From the NCBI RefSeq assembly GCF_000744095.1, contig NZ_JQLI01000001.1, forward strand, positions 3,596,001 to 3,660,000: DNA of 64,000 nucleotides, in the 5' to 3' direction. The stretch comes from Cupriavidus necator A5-1 (lineage in GTDB: Bacteria > Pseudomonadota > Gammaproteobacteria > Burkholderiales > Burkholderiaceae). A program made the translations under genes and the position numbers. The first letter of the stretch is position 1. Every line of letters begins with the position of its first letter. Below, piece after piece: positions 54,026-62,369 of this stretch. A model generated the notes under the pieces. The model searched no databases and was not told the origin of the DNA. It worked only from the letters and a program-made list of their open reading frames with translations.

Positions 54026-55012
54026 TCAGGCCGCGGCTTGCTGCGCCTGCTTGTCGGCGTGGGCCACCAGCGCCTCGCGGAACCATGCGCCGTCGTCCCA
54101 TGCCTTCACACGGGTACGCAGGCGGTCGCGGTTGCACGGGCCGTTGCCCTGGATCACGTTGTAGAACTCGGACCAGTCGATCTCGCCGAAGTCATAGTGG
54201 CCACGTTCCTCGTTCCACTTCAGCTCCGGATCGGGAATGGTCAGGCCCAGGTACTCGGCCTGCGGTACGGTCTGGTCGACCATCTTCTGGCGCAGATCGT
54301 CGTTGGAGAACAGCTTGATGCGCCATTGCATGGATTGCGCGCTGTTGGGCGAGTCGCCGTCGGACGGTCCGAACATCATCAGCGCCGGCCACCACCAGCG
54401 ATTCAGCGCGTCCTGCGCCATCTGCTTCTGCTCTGGCGTGCCGTTGCACAGCGCCAGCAGGATGTCGTAGCCCTGGCGCTGGTGGAAGGACTCTTCCTTG
54501 CAGACGCGCACCATGGCACGCGCATACGGACCGAACGAGCAGCGGCACAGCGGTACCTGGTTGATGATGGCAGAGCCGTCCACCAGCCAGCCGATCATGC
54601 CGATATCGGCCCAGCTCAGCGTCGGGTAATTGAAGATGCTGGAATACTTGGCCTTTCCGGTATTCAGGTCGCCCAGCATCTGGTCGCGCGAAACGCCCAG
54701 CGTCTCCGCCGCGCTGTAGAGGTACAGGCCATGGCCGGCCTCGTCCTGGATCTTGGCCAGCAGCACCGCCTTGCGCTCCAGCGTCGGGGCGCGGGTCACC
54801 CAGTTGCCTTCGGGCAGCTGGCCGACGATCTCCGAATGCGCGTGTTGCGAGATCTGGCGGACCAGGGTCTTGCGATACGCTTCGGGCATCCAGTCCTTGG
54901 CCTCGATCTTGATGCCGGCATCCACGCGGGCCTGGAACTCGCGCTCCTGCGGGGCCATCTCTTCCATTGCGCGGAGCCTCGTCGCTCCTGTCTCCACCAG
55001 TTGTGCGTACAT
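54026..55012 (-). CDS. paaA: Phenylacetyl-CoA epoxidase catalytic subunit PaaA
   Basis: 328 residues from ATG 55012 ([19 protein letters not shown]), with GGTGGAG upstream. The diiron ligands lie in helices around [16 protein letters not shown] and [15 protein letters not shown]. The enzyme forms the 1,2-epoxide of phenylacetyl-CoA with O2. It is the first gene of the paa operon; its promoter lies in the 130-bp gap to the divergent PaaX-family gene. Confidence 0.95.
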   Translation of the reverse strand: MYAQLVETGATRLRAMEEMAPQEREFQARVDAGIKIEAKDWMPEAYRKTLVRQISQHAHSEIVGQLPEGNWVTRAPTLERKAVLLAKIQDEAGHGLYLYSAAETLGVSRDQMLGDLNTGKAKYSSIFNYPTLSWADIGMIGWLVDGSAIINQVPLCRCSFGPYARAMVRVCKEESFHQRQGYDILLALCNGTPEQKQMAQDALNRWWWPALMMFGPSDGDSPNSAQSMQWRIKLFSNDDLRQKMVDQTVPQAEYLGLTIPDPELKWNEERGHYDFGEIDWSEFYNVIQGNGPCNRDRLRTRVKAWDDGAWFREALVAHADKQAQQAAA

Positions 55013-55085
55013 CGCCTGCTCCACCTGTTTTGGTCGTGATCGACGTCTTGATCTGCGTCAATCTCGTAAGTTGAAATGGATGGTA

Positions 55086-55126
55086 GTGATACAATTTGAT
55101 TCAAGCAATCGACGTTTGTGTATCAC
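55086..55126. promoter_or_regulatory. Dyad between paaA and the paaX-like gene
   Basis: GTGATACA (55086-55093) and TGTATCAC (55119-55126) form an 8-bp inverted repeat 25 bp apart; inside it are TTGATTCAAG and CAATCGACG. It is placed where a PaaX-type repressor would control both divergent promoters. Confidence 0.6.
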
Positions 55127-55142
55127 TTTCGGAGACCCGCCG

Positions 55143-56099
55143 ATGGCGACGCCCGACCCCGATCCGGTTTCCCCTCGCGTGGCGCGGCTGGCGCGCGGGC
55201 TCAAGCTGGGCGCCAATTCGCTGCTGGTGACGCTGTTCGGCGACGTGGTCGCGCCGCGGCAGCAGGCGGTGTGGCTGGGCAGCCTGATCCGCCTGGCGGC
55301 GCCGTTCGGGATCAATGACCGGCTGGTGCGCACCGCCACTTTTCGCCTCACCGCCGACGACTGGCTGGCCGCGACCAAGATCGGTCGGCGCAGCTACTAC
55401 GGGCTGTCGGAAGCTGGCCTGCAACGGGTGCTGCACGCGGGCAAGCGCATCTATGCGGGCGACGCGCCCGAATGGGACGGGCGCTGGACGCTGGTGATGG
55501 TGCGCGGTGACGTACGCGCCACGGTGCGACAGAAGCTGAAGCGGGAATTGCTATGGGAAGGGTTCGGCGCAATCGCGCCCGGGGTGATGGCGCACCCCAA
55601 CGCCGACCTGGCCTCGCTGCGCGAGATCGTCCAGGCTGCGCGCGCGCAGGAATATGTGGCGGTGATGGACGCGAGCAGCCTGCAGGCGTTTTCGCTGCGG
55701 CCGCTGCAGGCGCTGATGCACCAGACCTTCAAGATGGGCGATGTGGCGGACGCGTGGCAGGCGCTGCTGCGGCGGTTTTCACCGCTGGAGGAAGAAGCGG
55801 GGCAGCTCACGCCGGCCGATGCCTTCTTCGTGCGAACGCTGCTGGTGCATGAGTACCGGCGCGTGCTGCTGCGCGACCCGAACCTGCCGGAAGTGCTGCT
55901 GCCGGTGGACTGGCCCGGCCGCACCGCGCGCAGCCTGTGCAGCACGCTGTACCTGGCATTGCTCGACGCCAGTGAAGACTACCTGCACCGCGTGGTCGAA
56001 GTGGCGGATGGCTCGCTGGTGAATGCGGGCCGAGTCCTGCGCAAGCGCTTCGTGGCCGGCAGCCATGTTGGCGCCGGCCGCGACCACGCCGCGCTGTAA
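55143..56099 (+). CDS. PaaX-family transcriptional repressor
   Basis: 318 residues. The N-terminal winged-helix ANSLLVTLFGDVVAPRQQAVWLGSLI and the middle DRLVRTATFRLTADDWL then YYGLSEAGLQRVL segment are PaaX-like. PaaX releases DNA when it binds phenylacetyl-CoA. It is divergent from paaA and its stop lies 3 bp from that of boxA, which is convergent. It may respond to phenylacetyl-CoA for paa, while box genes have their own BoxR. Confidence 0.9.
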   Translation: MATPDPDPVSPRVARLARGLKLGANSLLVTLFGDVVAPRQQAVWLGSLIRLAAPFGINDRLVRTATFRLTADDWLAATKIGRRSYYGLSEAGLQRVLHAGKRIYAGDAPEWDGRWTLVMVRGDVRATVRQKLKRELLWEGFGAIAPGVMAHPNADLASLREIVQAARAQEYVAVMDASSLQAFSLRPLQALMHQTFKMGDVADAWQALLRRFSPLEEEAGQLTPADAFFVRTLLVHEYRRVLLRDPNLPEVLLPVDWPGRTARSLCSTLYLALLDASEDYLHRVVEVADGSLVNAGRVLRKRFVAGSHVGAGRDHAAL

Positions 56100-56102
56100 G
56101 CG

Positions 56103-57383
56103 TTAGTACGTTTCGAGATGCAGGCGGCCGTCGCGCTTCAGTCCCTCGGCCAGCGCCTCCCATGACAGGCCGGCCTGCTGTGCCACGTCGCGCAACGCCA
56201 ACACCACGCCCTCTTCCATGCTCTTGAGTCCGCACACATAGAAGTACGTGTCAGGGCTCGCCAGCAGCGCCGCCAGATCCGCCGCGCGCTCACGCATCAG
56301 GTCCTGCACGTAGCGCTTGGGCTGCCCCGGCGTGCGCGAGAACGCCAGGTTGATGTCGATGAAGTCCTTGGGCAGGTTCTGCAGCGGGCCGAAGTAAGGC
56401 AACTCTTCCCGCGTGCGCGCGCCGAAGAACAGCATCAGCTTGCCGCCATCGAACTTGCCGGCCTTGCGCAGGCGCCGGCGCCATTCGGTCATGGCCCGCA
56501 TCGGCGCGCTGCCGGTGCCCGTGCAGATCATCACGATGTTGGAGCGCGGGTGGTTGGGCATCAGGAAGCTGGCGCCGAACGGTCCGATCACTTCCACCTT
56601 GTCGCCGACCTTCAGGTCGCACATGTAGTTGGAGGCCACGCCGCGCACCGGCTTGCCGGCATGGTCCTGCAGCACGCGCTTGATGGTCAGCGACAGGTTG
56701 TTGTAGCCGGGACGCTCGCCGTTGCGCGGGCTGGCGATCGAGTATTGGCGCGCGTGGTGTGGACGACCGCTGGAGTCAGTGCCCGGCGGCACGATGCCGA
56801 TCGACTGGCCTTCCAGCACCGGGAACGGCGTCGCGTCGAAATCCAGCACGATGTGGTGTGTGTCGTACTCGCGGCCGACTTCAGTCACGCGCACATTGCC
56901 GGTCACGGTGGCGGTGATGGTCTTGTGGGCGGACTTGGCGCCGTACAGGTTGGTGTAGGCATGCGCTGCGGACCACGGTGGCACGGTGGCACCGTAGCGG
57001 GCGCTGTTGAAAGCGTCTTCGCCGGTGCCGGCCAGCGGCGACGTGGCGGGAATCTCCGGCGCGACGGTCTGCATCTCGGCGCCGGGCGCCAGGTCGGCCA
57101 GCTGCTCGGGCGTCAGTTCCTCCGGCAGCGCGTCCCAGCCGAGTTGCTCTTCGATGCTGTAGGCGCGCAGCTTCGGCATGGCGCGCCAGTTGTCGATCGA
57201 GCCCGTCGGGCACGGGGAAATGCAGGCCATGCACAGGTTGCACTTGTCGGCATCGACCACGTAGTTGCGCGAGTCGTGCGTGATCGCCCCCACCGGGCAG
57301 GTCGCTTCGCAGGTGTTGCAGCGGATGCAGATCTCGGGATCGATCAGGTGCTGCTTGATGACTTGAATTTCTGCCATGTTCAT
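56103..57383 (-). CDS. boxA: Benzoyl-CoA 2,3-epoxidase reductase subunit BoxA
   Basis: 426 residues from ATG 57383 (GTGGAG upstream; ATG 57377 also possible). Two 4Fe-4S motifs lie at Cys19/22/25/29 and Cys48/51/54/58, followed by an FNR-like domain with [27 protein letters not shown] and [12 protein letters not shown]. BoxA passes NADPH electrons to BoxB. It is the last gene of the box operon. Confidence 0.95.
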   Translation of the reverse strand: MNMAEIQVIKQHLIDPEICIRCNTCEATCPVGAITHDSRNYVVDADKCNLCMACISPCPTGSIDNWRAMPKLRAYSIEEQLGWDALPEELTPEQLADLAPGAEMQTVAPEIPATSPLAGTGEDAFNSARYGATVPPWSAAHAYTNLYGAKSAHKTITATVTGNVRVTEVGREYDTHHIVLDFDATPFPVLEGQSIGIVPPGTDSSGRPHHARQYSIASPRNGERPGYNNLSLTIKRVLQDHAGKPVRGVASNYMCDLKVGDKVEVIGPFGASFLMPNHPRSNIVMICTGTGSAPMRAMTEWRRRLRKAGKFDGGKLMLFFGARTREELPYFGPLQNLPKDFIDINLAFSRTPGQPKRYVQDLMRERAADLAALLASPDTYFYVCGLKSMEEGVVLALRDVAQQAGLSWEALAEGLKRDGRLHLETY

Positions 57384-57452
57384 GGCGGTCTCCACAGAAT
57401 CAGGGGCGCTCGGGGTGAGGGTCGTTGTTGCAGCGGCGGTTCATGGACGCGC

Positions 57453-57497
57453 CTGCCCTCTCCCCCGGCCCCTCTCCCGCAAGCGGGAGAGGGGAGC
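57453..57497. repeat. REP-like palindrome between boxB and boxA
   Basis: The core CCCCTCTCCCGC-AA-GCGGGAGAGGGG (57469-57494) has a perfect 12-bp stem. It is flanked by CCCTCTCCCCCGGC, a second half-element. Same family as 48095 and 34994. Confidence 0.75.
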
Positions 57498-57527
57498 AAA
57501 CAGGGAGCAATGGGTTAAGACCGTGGC

Positions 57528-58955
57528 TCAGTTGAAGCGCACGTACTCGAAGTCCACCGGCTGGCGGTTGATGCCCATCACCGGCGGCGCGATCCAGTTG
57601 GCGAACTTGCCCGGCTCGACCACGCGGCCCATCAGGCTGGCGACAAAGGCACGGTCGCCTTCGCTGGGCAGCCACTGGTCGCGGAAGTCGCGCCATTCGG
57701 CCTCGGAGATCGCGCGGCCGTCCGGTGATACCTTGACGCCCGCCAGCGCGCCGATATTGCGGTGGAAGGCTTTGTGCGGCACCTTCAGGCGGAACGGGAT
57801 ACCGGCCTTCTCGATGACCTTGTTCCAGCGCTCCACGCCGCCCATGCTGTCCTTGATGTAATCGTCGCGCAGCACTTCATTGAGCGCGTTGAGCATCGGC
57901 ACTTCCTTCTCGGTCAGCTGGCCGTTCTGCGCCTGAAGGATGCGGTAGGTCTGGCCCTTGAGCACGTGGTCGTCCATGCGCTTGCCTTCTTCGTAGCGGC
58001 CCTTGAGGCCGGTGCTGTAGAAGGTCGCGGCATTGCTCGACTCGTCGGCGCCGAACAGGTCGATGGTCACGCTATAGTGGAAGTTCAGGTAGCGCTGCAG
58101 CGTCGGCAGGTCGATCACGCCGGCCGCGCGCAGCTTCGCCGGATCGTCGGTCTTCAGTTCGTTCATCACCTGGCAGGTGCGCTGGATCACGCGCGACACG
58201 CCGGACTCGCCCACGAACATGTGGTGCGCTTCCTCGGTCAGCATGAACTTCGTCGTGCGCGCCAGCGGATCGAAGGCGCTTTCGGCGAGCGCGCACAGCT
58301 GGAACTTGCCGTCGCGGTCGGTGAAGTAGGTGAACATGAAGAACGACAGCCAGTCCGGCGTCTGCTCGTTGAACGCCTGCAGGATGCGGGGATTGTCCTG
58401 CTGGCCACTGCGGCGCTCCAGCAGCGCTTCACCTTCCTCGCGCCCGTCGCGGCCGAAGTACTTGTGCAGCAGGTAGACCATGGCCCACAGGTGGCGGCCC
58501 TCTTCCACGTTCACCTGGAACAGGTTGCGCAGGTCGTACATGCTGGGCGCGGTCAGGCCCAGGTGGCGCTGCTGCTCGACCGATGCGGGTTCGGTATCGC
58601 CCTGCGTCACGATGATGCGGCGCAGGTTGGCGCGGTATTCGCCCGGCACGTCCTGCCAGGCATCCTCGCCCTTGTGGTCGCCGAAGTGGATCTTGCGGTT
58701 GGCCTCGGCCGGGTTCAGGAAGATGCCCCAGCGGTAGTCCGGCATCTTGACGTGACCGAAGTGCGCCCAGCCCTGCGGATCGACGCTGATCGCGGTGCGC
58801 AGGTAGATGTCATGGCTGTGTGAGCCTTCCGGGCCCATGTCGTTCCACCAGCTCAGGTAGTTGGGTTGCCACTGCTCGAGCGCGCGCTGCAGGGTGCGGT
58901 CTTCGCTCAGGTTGACGTTGTTGGGGATCTTGTCGCTGTAGTTGATGCCGGACAT
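57528..58955 (-). CDS. boxB: Benzoyl-CoA 2,3-epoxidase catalytic subunit BoxB
   Basis: 475 residues. The diiron ligands are on helices containing NVEEGRHLWAMVYLL and LTEEAHHMFVGESG; the N-terminus MSGINYSDKIPNNVNLSEDR is typical. It oxidises benzoyl-CoA to the 2,3-epoxide. AAGGAGACCACC lies before the ATG. Confidence 0.95.
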   Translation of the reverse strand: MSGINYSDKIPNNVNLSEDRTLQRALEQWQPNYLSWWNDMGPEGSHSHDIYLRTAISVDPQGWAHFGHVKMPDYRWGIFLNPAEANRKIHFGDHKGEDAWQDVPGEYRANLRRIIVTQGDTEPASVEQQRHLGLTAPSMYDLRNLFQVNVEEGRHLWAMVYLLHKYFGRDGREEGEALLERRSGQQDNPRILQAFNEQTPDWLSFFMFTYFTDRDGKFQLCALAESAFDPLARTTKFMLTEEAHHMFVGESGVSRVIQRTCQVMNELKTDDPAKLRAAGVIDLPTLQRYLNFHYSVTIDLFGADESSNAATFYSTGLKGRYEEGKRMDDHVLKGQTYRILQAQNGQLTEKEVPMLNALNEVLRDDYIKDSMGGVERWNKVIEKAGIPFRLKVPHKAFHRNIGALAGVKVSPDGRAISEAEWRDFRDQWLPSEGDRAFVASLMGRVVEPGKFANWIAPPVMGINRQPVDFEYVRFN

Positions 58956-59000
58956 GGTGGTCTCCTTCGGGGGACGATTCGGTTGTCGTGTAAGGCTGGA

Positions 59001-60659
59001 TCAGACGCGGTTCCAGTCGAAGGCGGCCTTGTCGCCCTTGCCGTAGACCTTGAGCGCGCCCTTGTCGCCGACGGCGTTGGGGCGCTGGAAGATCCAGTTC
59101 TGCCACGCGGTCAGCCGGCCGAAGATGCGGGTGAACATGTTTTCCTGGCCGTTGAAGCGCAGGTTGGCTTCCATGCCGGTCAGCGCATCGGGAGACATCG
59201 CCACGCGCTCTTCCAGCGCGATGCGCACTTCGTCGGTCCAGTCGATATCGTCGGGATTGGCGGTGACCAGGCCCAGCGCATAGGCGGCATCGGCATCGAG
59301 CGGTTGGCCGGCCTTGGCGCGCACCGCGTCCAGCGCGGGCTGTTCCTCATAGAAGCGGCGGCCCAGGCGGCTCTGGCCGGTGGCCATGGGGTACAGGCCG
59401 AAATTGACTTCCGCCACGGTGATCTTCGGCGCGCGGTCCTCGTCGTCCGGCAAGGCCAGGTGGTAGCTGCGGTCGCAGGCCAGCGCCAGTTCCAGGAAGG
59501 TGCCGGCAAAGCAGGATTCCGGCTCGATCAGCGCGAACAGGCTGCGCGACGACACATCCAGGCGGCTCAGCGTCCGGCGCAGCAGGCCGATGGTCTCGCG
59601 CACCAGCCAGTGGTCCTTGTGCGCGAGCAGCGTGGCGTCGGTGGCCAGCACCGCGGCGGCGTCGCCGGCGGTCTTGATCAGCCAGGTGCCGATGTCCAGT
59701 TCATTGGTGCGCATCGACAGGATCGCGTCTTCCAGTTCGCGCGCCAGTTGCAGTGGGTACCAGGCGGCGCCGGCCTCCACGATTTCATCGATATTCTGCG
59801 GCTGCGTGCCCGTCGGCGCCTTCACCGTGAAGGTGGCGGTGCGGCCGGCGCGGTCGATCTCGACCGTCACGTGCGTGTAGCGCAGCGCATCCGCTTCGAT
59901 AGTCCGCTCGATCGGCTTGAGCGCCACGCCCTGCGCATCGGCCGGGCGGTCGCTCTGCGCGGCCAGCGCCAGCGCGCGCTCCTGCACTTTCTGCGCGAAC
60001 ACGGCGGGCTTGGCGATATCGTCGACCAGGCGCCAGTCCTTGGCGCGCTGGCCGCGCACGCCTTCGGTGGTGGTGCAAAAGATATCGGCCAGGTCGTGGC
60101 GCACATGGCGCTTGTCGGTCACGCGGGTCAGGCCGCCGGTGCCCGGCAGCACGCCCAGCAGCGGCACTTCCGGCAGGCTGACGGCCGACGAGCGGTCGTC
60201 CACCAGCAGGATCTCGTCGCAAGCCAGCGCCAGTTCATAGCCACCGCCGGCGCAGGCGCCGTTGACCGCTGCCAGGAACTTCAGGCCGCTGTGTTGCGAG
60301 GAATCCTCGATGCCGTTGCGGGTCTCGTTGGTGAACTTGCAGAAGTTGACCTTCCACGCATGGCTGCTGACGCCCAGCATGAAGATATTGGCGCCGGAGC
60401 AGAACACCTTGTCCTTGCCGCTGGTGACGACCACGGTGCGCACTTCCGGATGTTCGAAGCGGACGCGGTTGAGCGCGTCGTTCAGTTCGATGTCGACGCC
60501 AAGGTCATAGCTGTTGAGCTTGAGCTTGTAGCCGGGACGCAGGCCGGCGTTCTCGTCGATATCCACCGCCAGCGTGGCGACGGGGCCTTCGAACTTCAGC
60601 TTCAGGTGCTTGTACTGGGAAGGGTCGGTCTGGTAGTCGACACGGGGGGCGTTTGTCAC
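59001..60659 (-). CDS. boxC: Epoxybenzoyl-CoA dihydrolase BoxC
   Basis: 552 residues from GTG 60659 (VTNAPRVDYQTD), chosen because AGAGGAGAC stands 8 bases upstream; a longer ATG reading into the operator is rejected. Two crotonase-like domains are present: the first with CSGANIFMLGV and NGACAGGGYELALACDEI, the second with SCFAGTFLELALACDRSY. It opens the ring to 3,4-dehydroadipyl-CoA semialdehyde and formate. First gene of the box operon; it lies 45 bp from boxB. Confidence 0.94.
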   Translation of the reverse strand: MTNAPRVDYQTDPSQYKHLKLKFEGPVATLAVDIDENAGLRPGYKLKLNSYDLGVDIELNDALNRVRFEHPEVRTVVVTSGKDKVFCSGANIFMLGVSSHAWKVNFCKFTNETRNGIEDSSQHSGLKFLAAVNGACAGGGYELALACDEILLVDDRSSAVSLPEVPLLGVLPGTGGLTRVTDKRHVRHDLADIFCTTTEGVRGQRAKDWRLVDDIAKPAVFAQKVQERALALAAQSDRPADAQGVALKPIERTIEADALRYTHVTVEIDRAGRTATFTVKAPTGTQPQNIDEIVEAGAAWYPLQLARELEDAILSMRTNELDIGTWLIKTAGDAAAVLATDATLLAHKDHWLVRETIGLLRRTLSRLDVSSRSLFALIEPESCFAGTFLELALACDRSYHLALPDDEDRAPKITVAEVNFGLYPMATGQSRLGRRFYEEQPALDAVRAKAGQPLDADAAYALGLVTANPDDIDWTDEVRIALEERVAMSPDALTGMEANLRFNGQENMFTRIFGRLTAWQNWIFQRPNAVGDKGALKVYGKGDKAAFDWNRV

Positions 60660-60681
60660 GGCGTTGTCTCCTCTGCAAAAC

Positions 60682-60761
60682 TGCACTATCATGCATAAAC
60701 AGGAATCTGGTGAGACGAACTATAGTTCATCACTCAGATTTTCTGCAAGCACTATTGTGCA
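60682..60761 (-). promoter_or_regulatory. boxC promoter with two BoxR operators
   Basis: Operator copies TGCACTATCATGCA (60682-60695) and AGCACTATTGTGCA (60748-60761). Between them on the minus strand are -35 TTGCAG (60743-60748), an 18-bp spacer and -10 TATAGT (60719-60724). One copy overlaps the -35; the other lies in the leader, as expected for repression. Confidence 0.7.
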
Positions 60762-60830
60762 GATTCAAAGAGAAGCGCGGTGGAATGCTCCCGAACGATC
60801 GGTACGAGGCCGGTTAGTGACGGTTCCGCA

Positions 60831-61793
60831 TCAGCCCGGCATGCGCAACGCCTGGCGTACCAGCTCGCGCAGCGCGGCAAAGGTCGGCTCCAGCGGCTGC
60901 GCGCTGGTATCCAGCGAGAACTCCGCCTTGGAATAGAACGCCGCGCGGCCTGCCAGGATATGGCGCAGGTCTTCCATCGCCTCCTTGCTGGCCGCCATCG
61001 GCCGGAAGTCGCCCTGCGCGCGCACGCGTTCCATATGGTCTTCCGGGTCGGCCTGCAGCCAGACCGTGGTGCAGTGGGCCAGCAGCAAATTGAAGGTGGC
61101 CGGGTCCGACACCAGTCCGCCAGGCGTGGCGATCACGGCTTCGGGATAGATCTGGATGGCTTCTTCCACCGCGCGGCGTTCGTAGCGGCGGTAAGCATTC
61201 ATGCCGTAGAGGCCCTGGATCTCGGCAATGCTGCAGCCGGCAAACTTCTCGATCTCGCGGCTCAGTTCGACAAAAGGAAAGTCCAGGTCTTCCGCCAGCA
61301 TGCCGCCCAGCGTGGTCTTGCCGGCGCCGCGCAGCCCGATCAGGGCCACGCGCGAACTGCGCGCGGCCTGCGCGGCGTTCTCGCCGCCGGTGCCGAGCAT
61401 CTCGCCCACGGCAATGCGCACGCGCCGCAGCGTGGCTTCGTCGCGGTGCTCCAGCAGCTCGCGCAGCAGGATCCATTCGGGCGACGACGTGGTCACGTCG
61501 CCCAGCAGCCCGGCCAGCGAGCACTGCAGCGCGTCGGCAATGTGCTGCATCACCAGGATGGAAGCGTTGCCGCTGCCGTATTCCAGGTTGGCCAGGTGTC
61601 GCTCCGACACGCCGGCCGCGTGCGCCGCGGCCTTCCGCGTCAGGCCGCGGCGGGCGCGCAGCTCGCGCACGCGCTCGCCCAGCGCGACCAGGAACGGGTT
61701 TTTCTCCGCGCCGTTGGCGGCAGCGACGCCTGAATCATGATGCAGGTCGGTATCCCGGGTTAACCCAGATTCATGCAATATAGTGCTTGACAT
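60831..61793 (-). CDS. boxR: BoxR-type regulator: helix-turn-helix plus shikimate-kinase-like domain
   Basis: 320 residues. An XRE helix-turn-helix is at about residues 35-95 (LRARRGLTRKAAAHAAGVSERHLANLEYG). The C-terminal half is shikimate-kinase-like, with GLRGAGKTTLGGMLAEDL (P-loop) and VIATPGGLV. BoxR/BzdR bind benzoyl-CoA through this domain and repress the box genes. The ATG 61793 opens a reading in which codons 3-7 are inside an operator copy, so autoregulation is likely. Upstream of boxC on the same strand, 171 bp apart. Confidence 0.92.
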   Translation of the reverse strand: MSSTILHESGLTRDTDLHHDSGVAAANGAEKNPFLVALGERVRELRARRGLTRKAAAHAAGVSERHLANLEYGSGNASILVMQHIADALQCSLAGLLGDVTTSSPEWILLRELLEHRDEATLRRVRIAVGEMLGTGGENAAQAARSSRVALIGLRGAGKTTLGGMLAEDLDFPFVELSREIEKFAGCSIAEIQGLYGMNAYRRYERRAVEEAIQIYPEAVIATPGGLVSDPATFNLLLAHCTTVWLQADPEDHMERVRAQGDFRPMAASKEAMEDLRHILAGRAAFYSKAEFSLDTSAQPLEPTFAALRELVRQALRMPG

Positions 61794-61836
61794 GATTTCC
61801 CGGTGGTCCTATTTTTCATACATGCACAATAATGCA
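61774..61836 (+). promoter_or_regulatory. Divergent promoter region of the DUF4863 operon with two BoxR operators
   Basis: Plus strand: -35 TTGACA (61787-61792), 17-bp spacer, -10 TATTTT (61810-61815). Operator TGCAATATAGTGCT (61774-61787) touches the -35 and TGCACAATAATGCA (61823-61836) lies at the start of transcription. With the two sites near boxC, the consensus is WGCACTATNNTGCA. Confidence 0.7.
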
Positions 61837-61884
61837 TGGAGCCAGCGATAGCAACTGGCGAATCAGACGGAGCCCCCTCTTCTT

Positions 61885-62361
61885 ATGTCCCGCACCCTGT
61901 CCCCAACTGAATTCCGCAGCCAGATCGCGCAGCTCACCGCGCAACTGGCTGGCCGCCCGCTCGATGCCGCACTCGACGCCTGGCTCAATGCCGAGCACGG
62001 CGCCGGCAGCACCACCTACCAGCAACTGAAGGAAGCCTGCCAGGCCGGCGTGGCCGCAGGCTGGCTGTGCGACCGGGAAGGCGGTGGCATCCGCTACGGC
62101 CGCATCTTCAAGCCTGCCGACGACCTGCACGGCTTCTCGGTGGATGTGGTCGACATGCAGGACATTGCCGGCCCGCACCATACCCATCCCAATGGCGAGA
62201 TCGACCTGATCATGCCGCTCGACGGAGACGCGGAGTTCGACGGCCGCCCGGCGGGCTGGCTGGTGTGCCCGCCGGGAAGCGCCCACCGCCCCACCGTCAG
62301 CAACGGCCGCGCGCTGGTGCTCTACCTGCTGCCGGAAGGCCGCATCGACTTCACGCGCTGA
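61885..62361 (+). CDS. DUF4863 family protein (4-hydroxylaminobenzoate-lyase-like)
   Basis: 158 residues. A cupin-like core: GPHHTHPNGEIDLIMPL with VCPPGSAHRPTV supplies the histidines. The family includes 4-hydroxylaminobenzoate lyases and proteins of box clusters. Its role with benzoyl-CoA is not clear; it may act on a substituted benzoate or assist the box epoxide step. It starts 69 bp after the -10 and precedes the semialdehyde dehydrogenase by 8 bp. Confidence 0.8.
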   Translation: MSRTLSPTEFRSQIAQLTAQLAGRPLDAALDAWLNAEHGAGSTTYQQLKEACQAGVAAGWLCDREGGGIRYGRIFKPADDLHGFSVDVVDMQDIAGPHHTHPNGEIDLIMPLDGDAEFDGRPAGWLVCPPGSAHRPTVSNGRALVLYLLPEGRIDFTR

Positions 62362-62369
62362 GATCCCCC

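Noticed and set aside
60660..60692. ATG start for boxC at 60692
   Set aside because: It would begin inside an operator copy; the GTG at 60659 has a strong ribosome site and gives the usual N-terminus.
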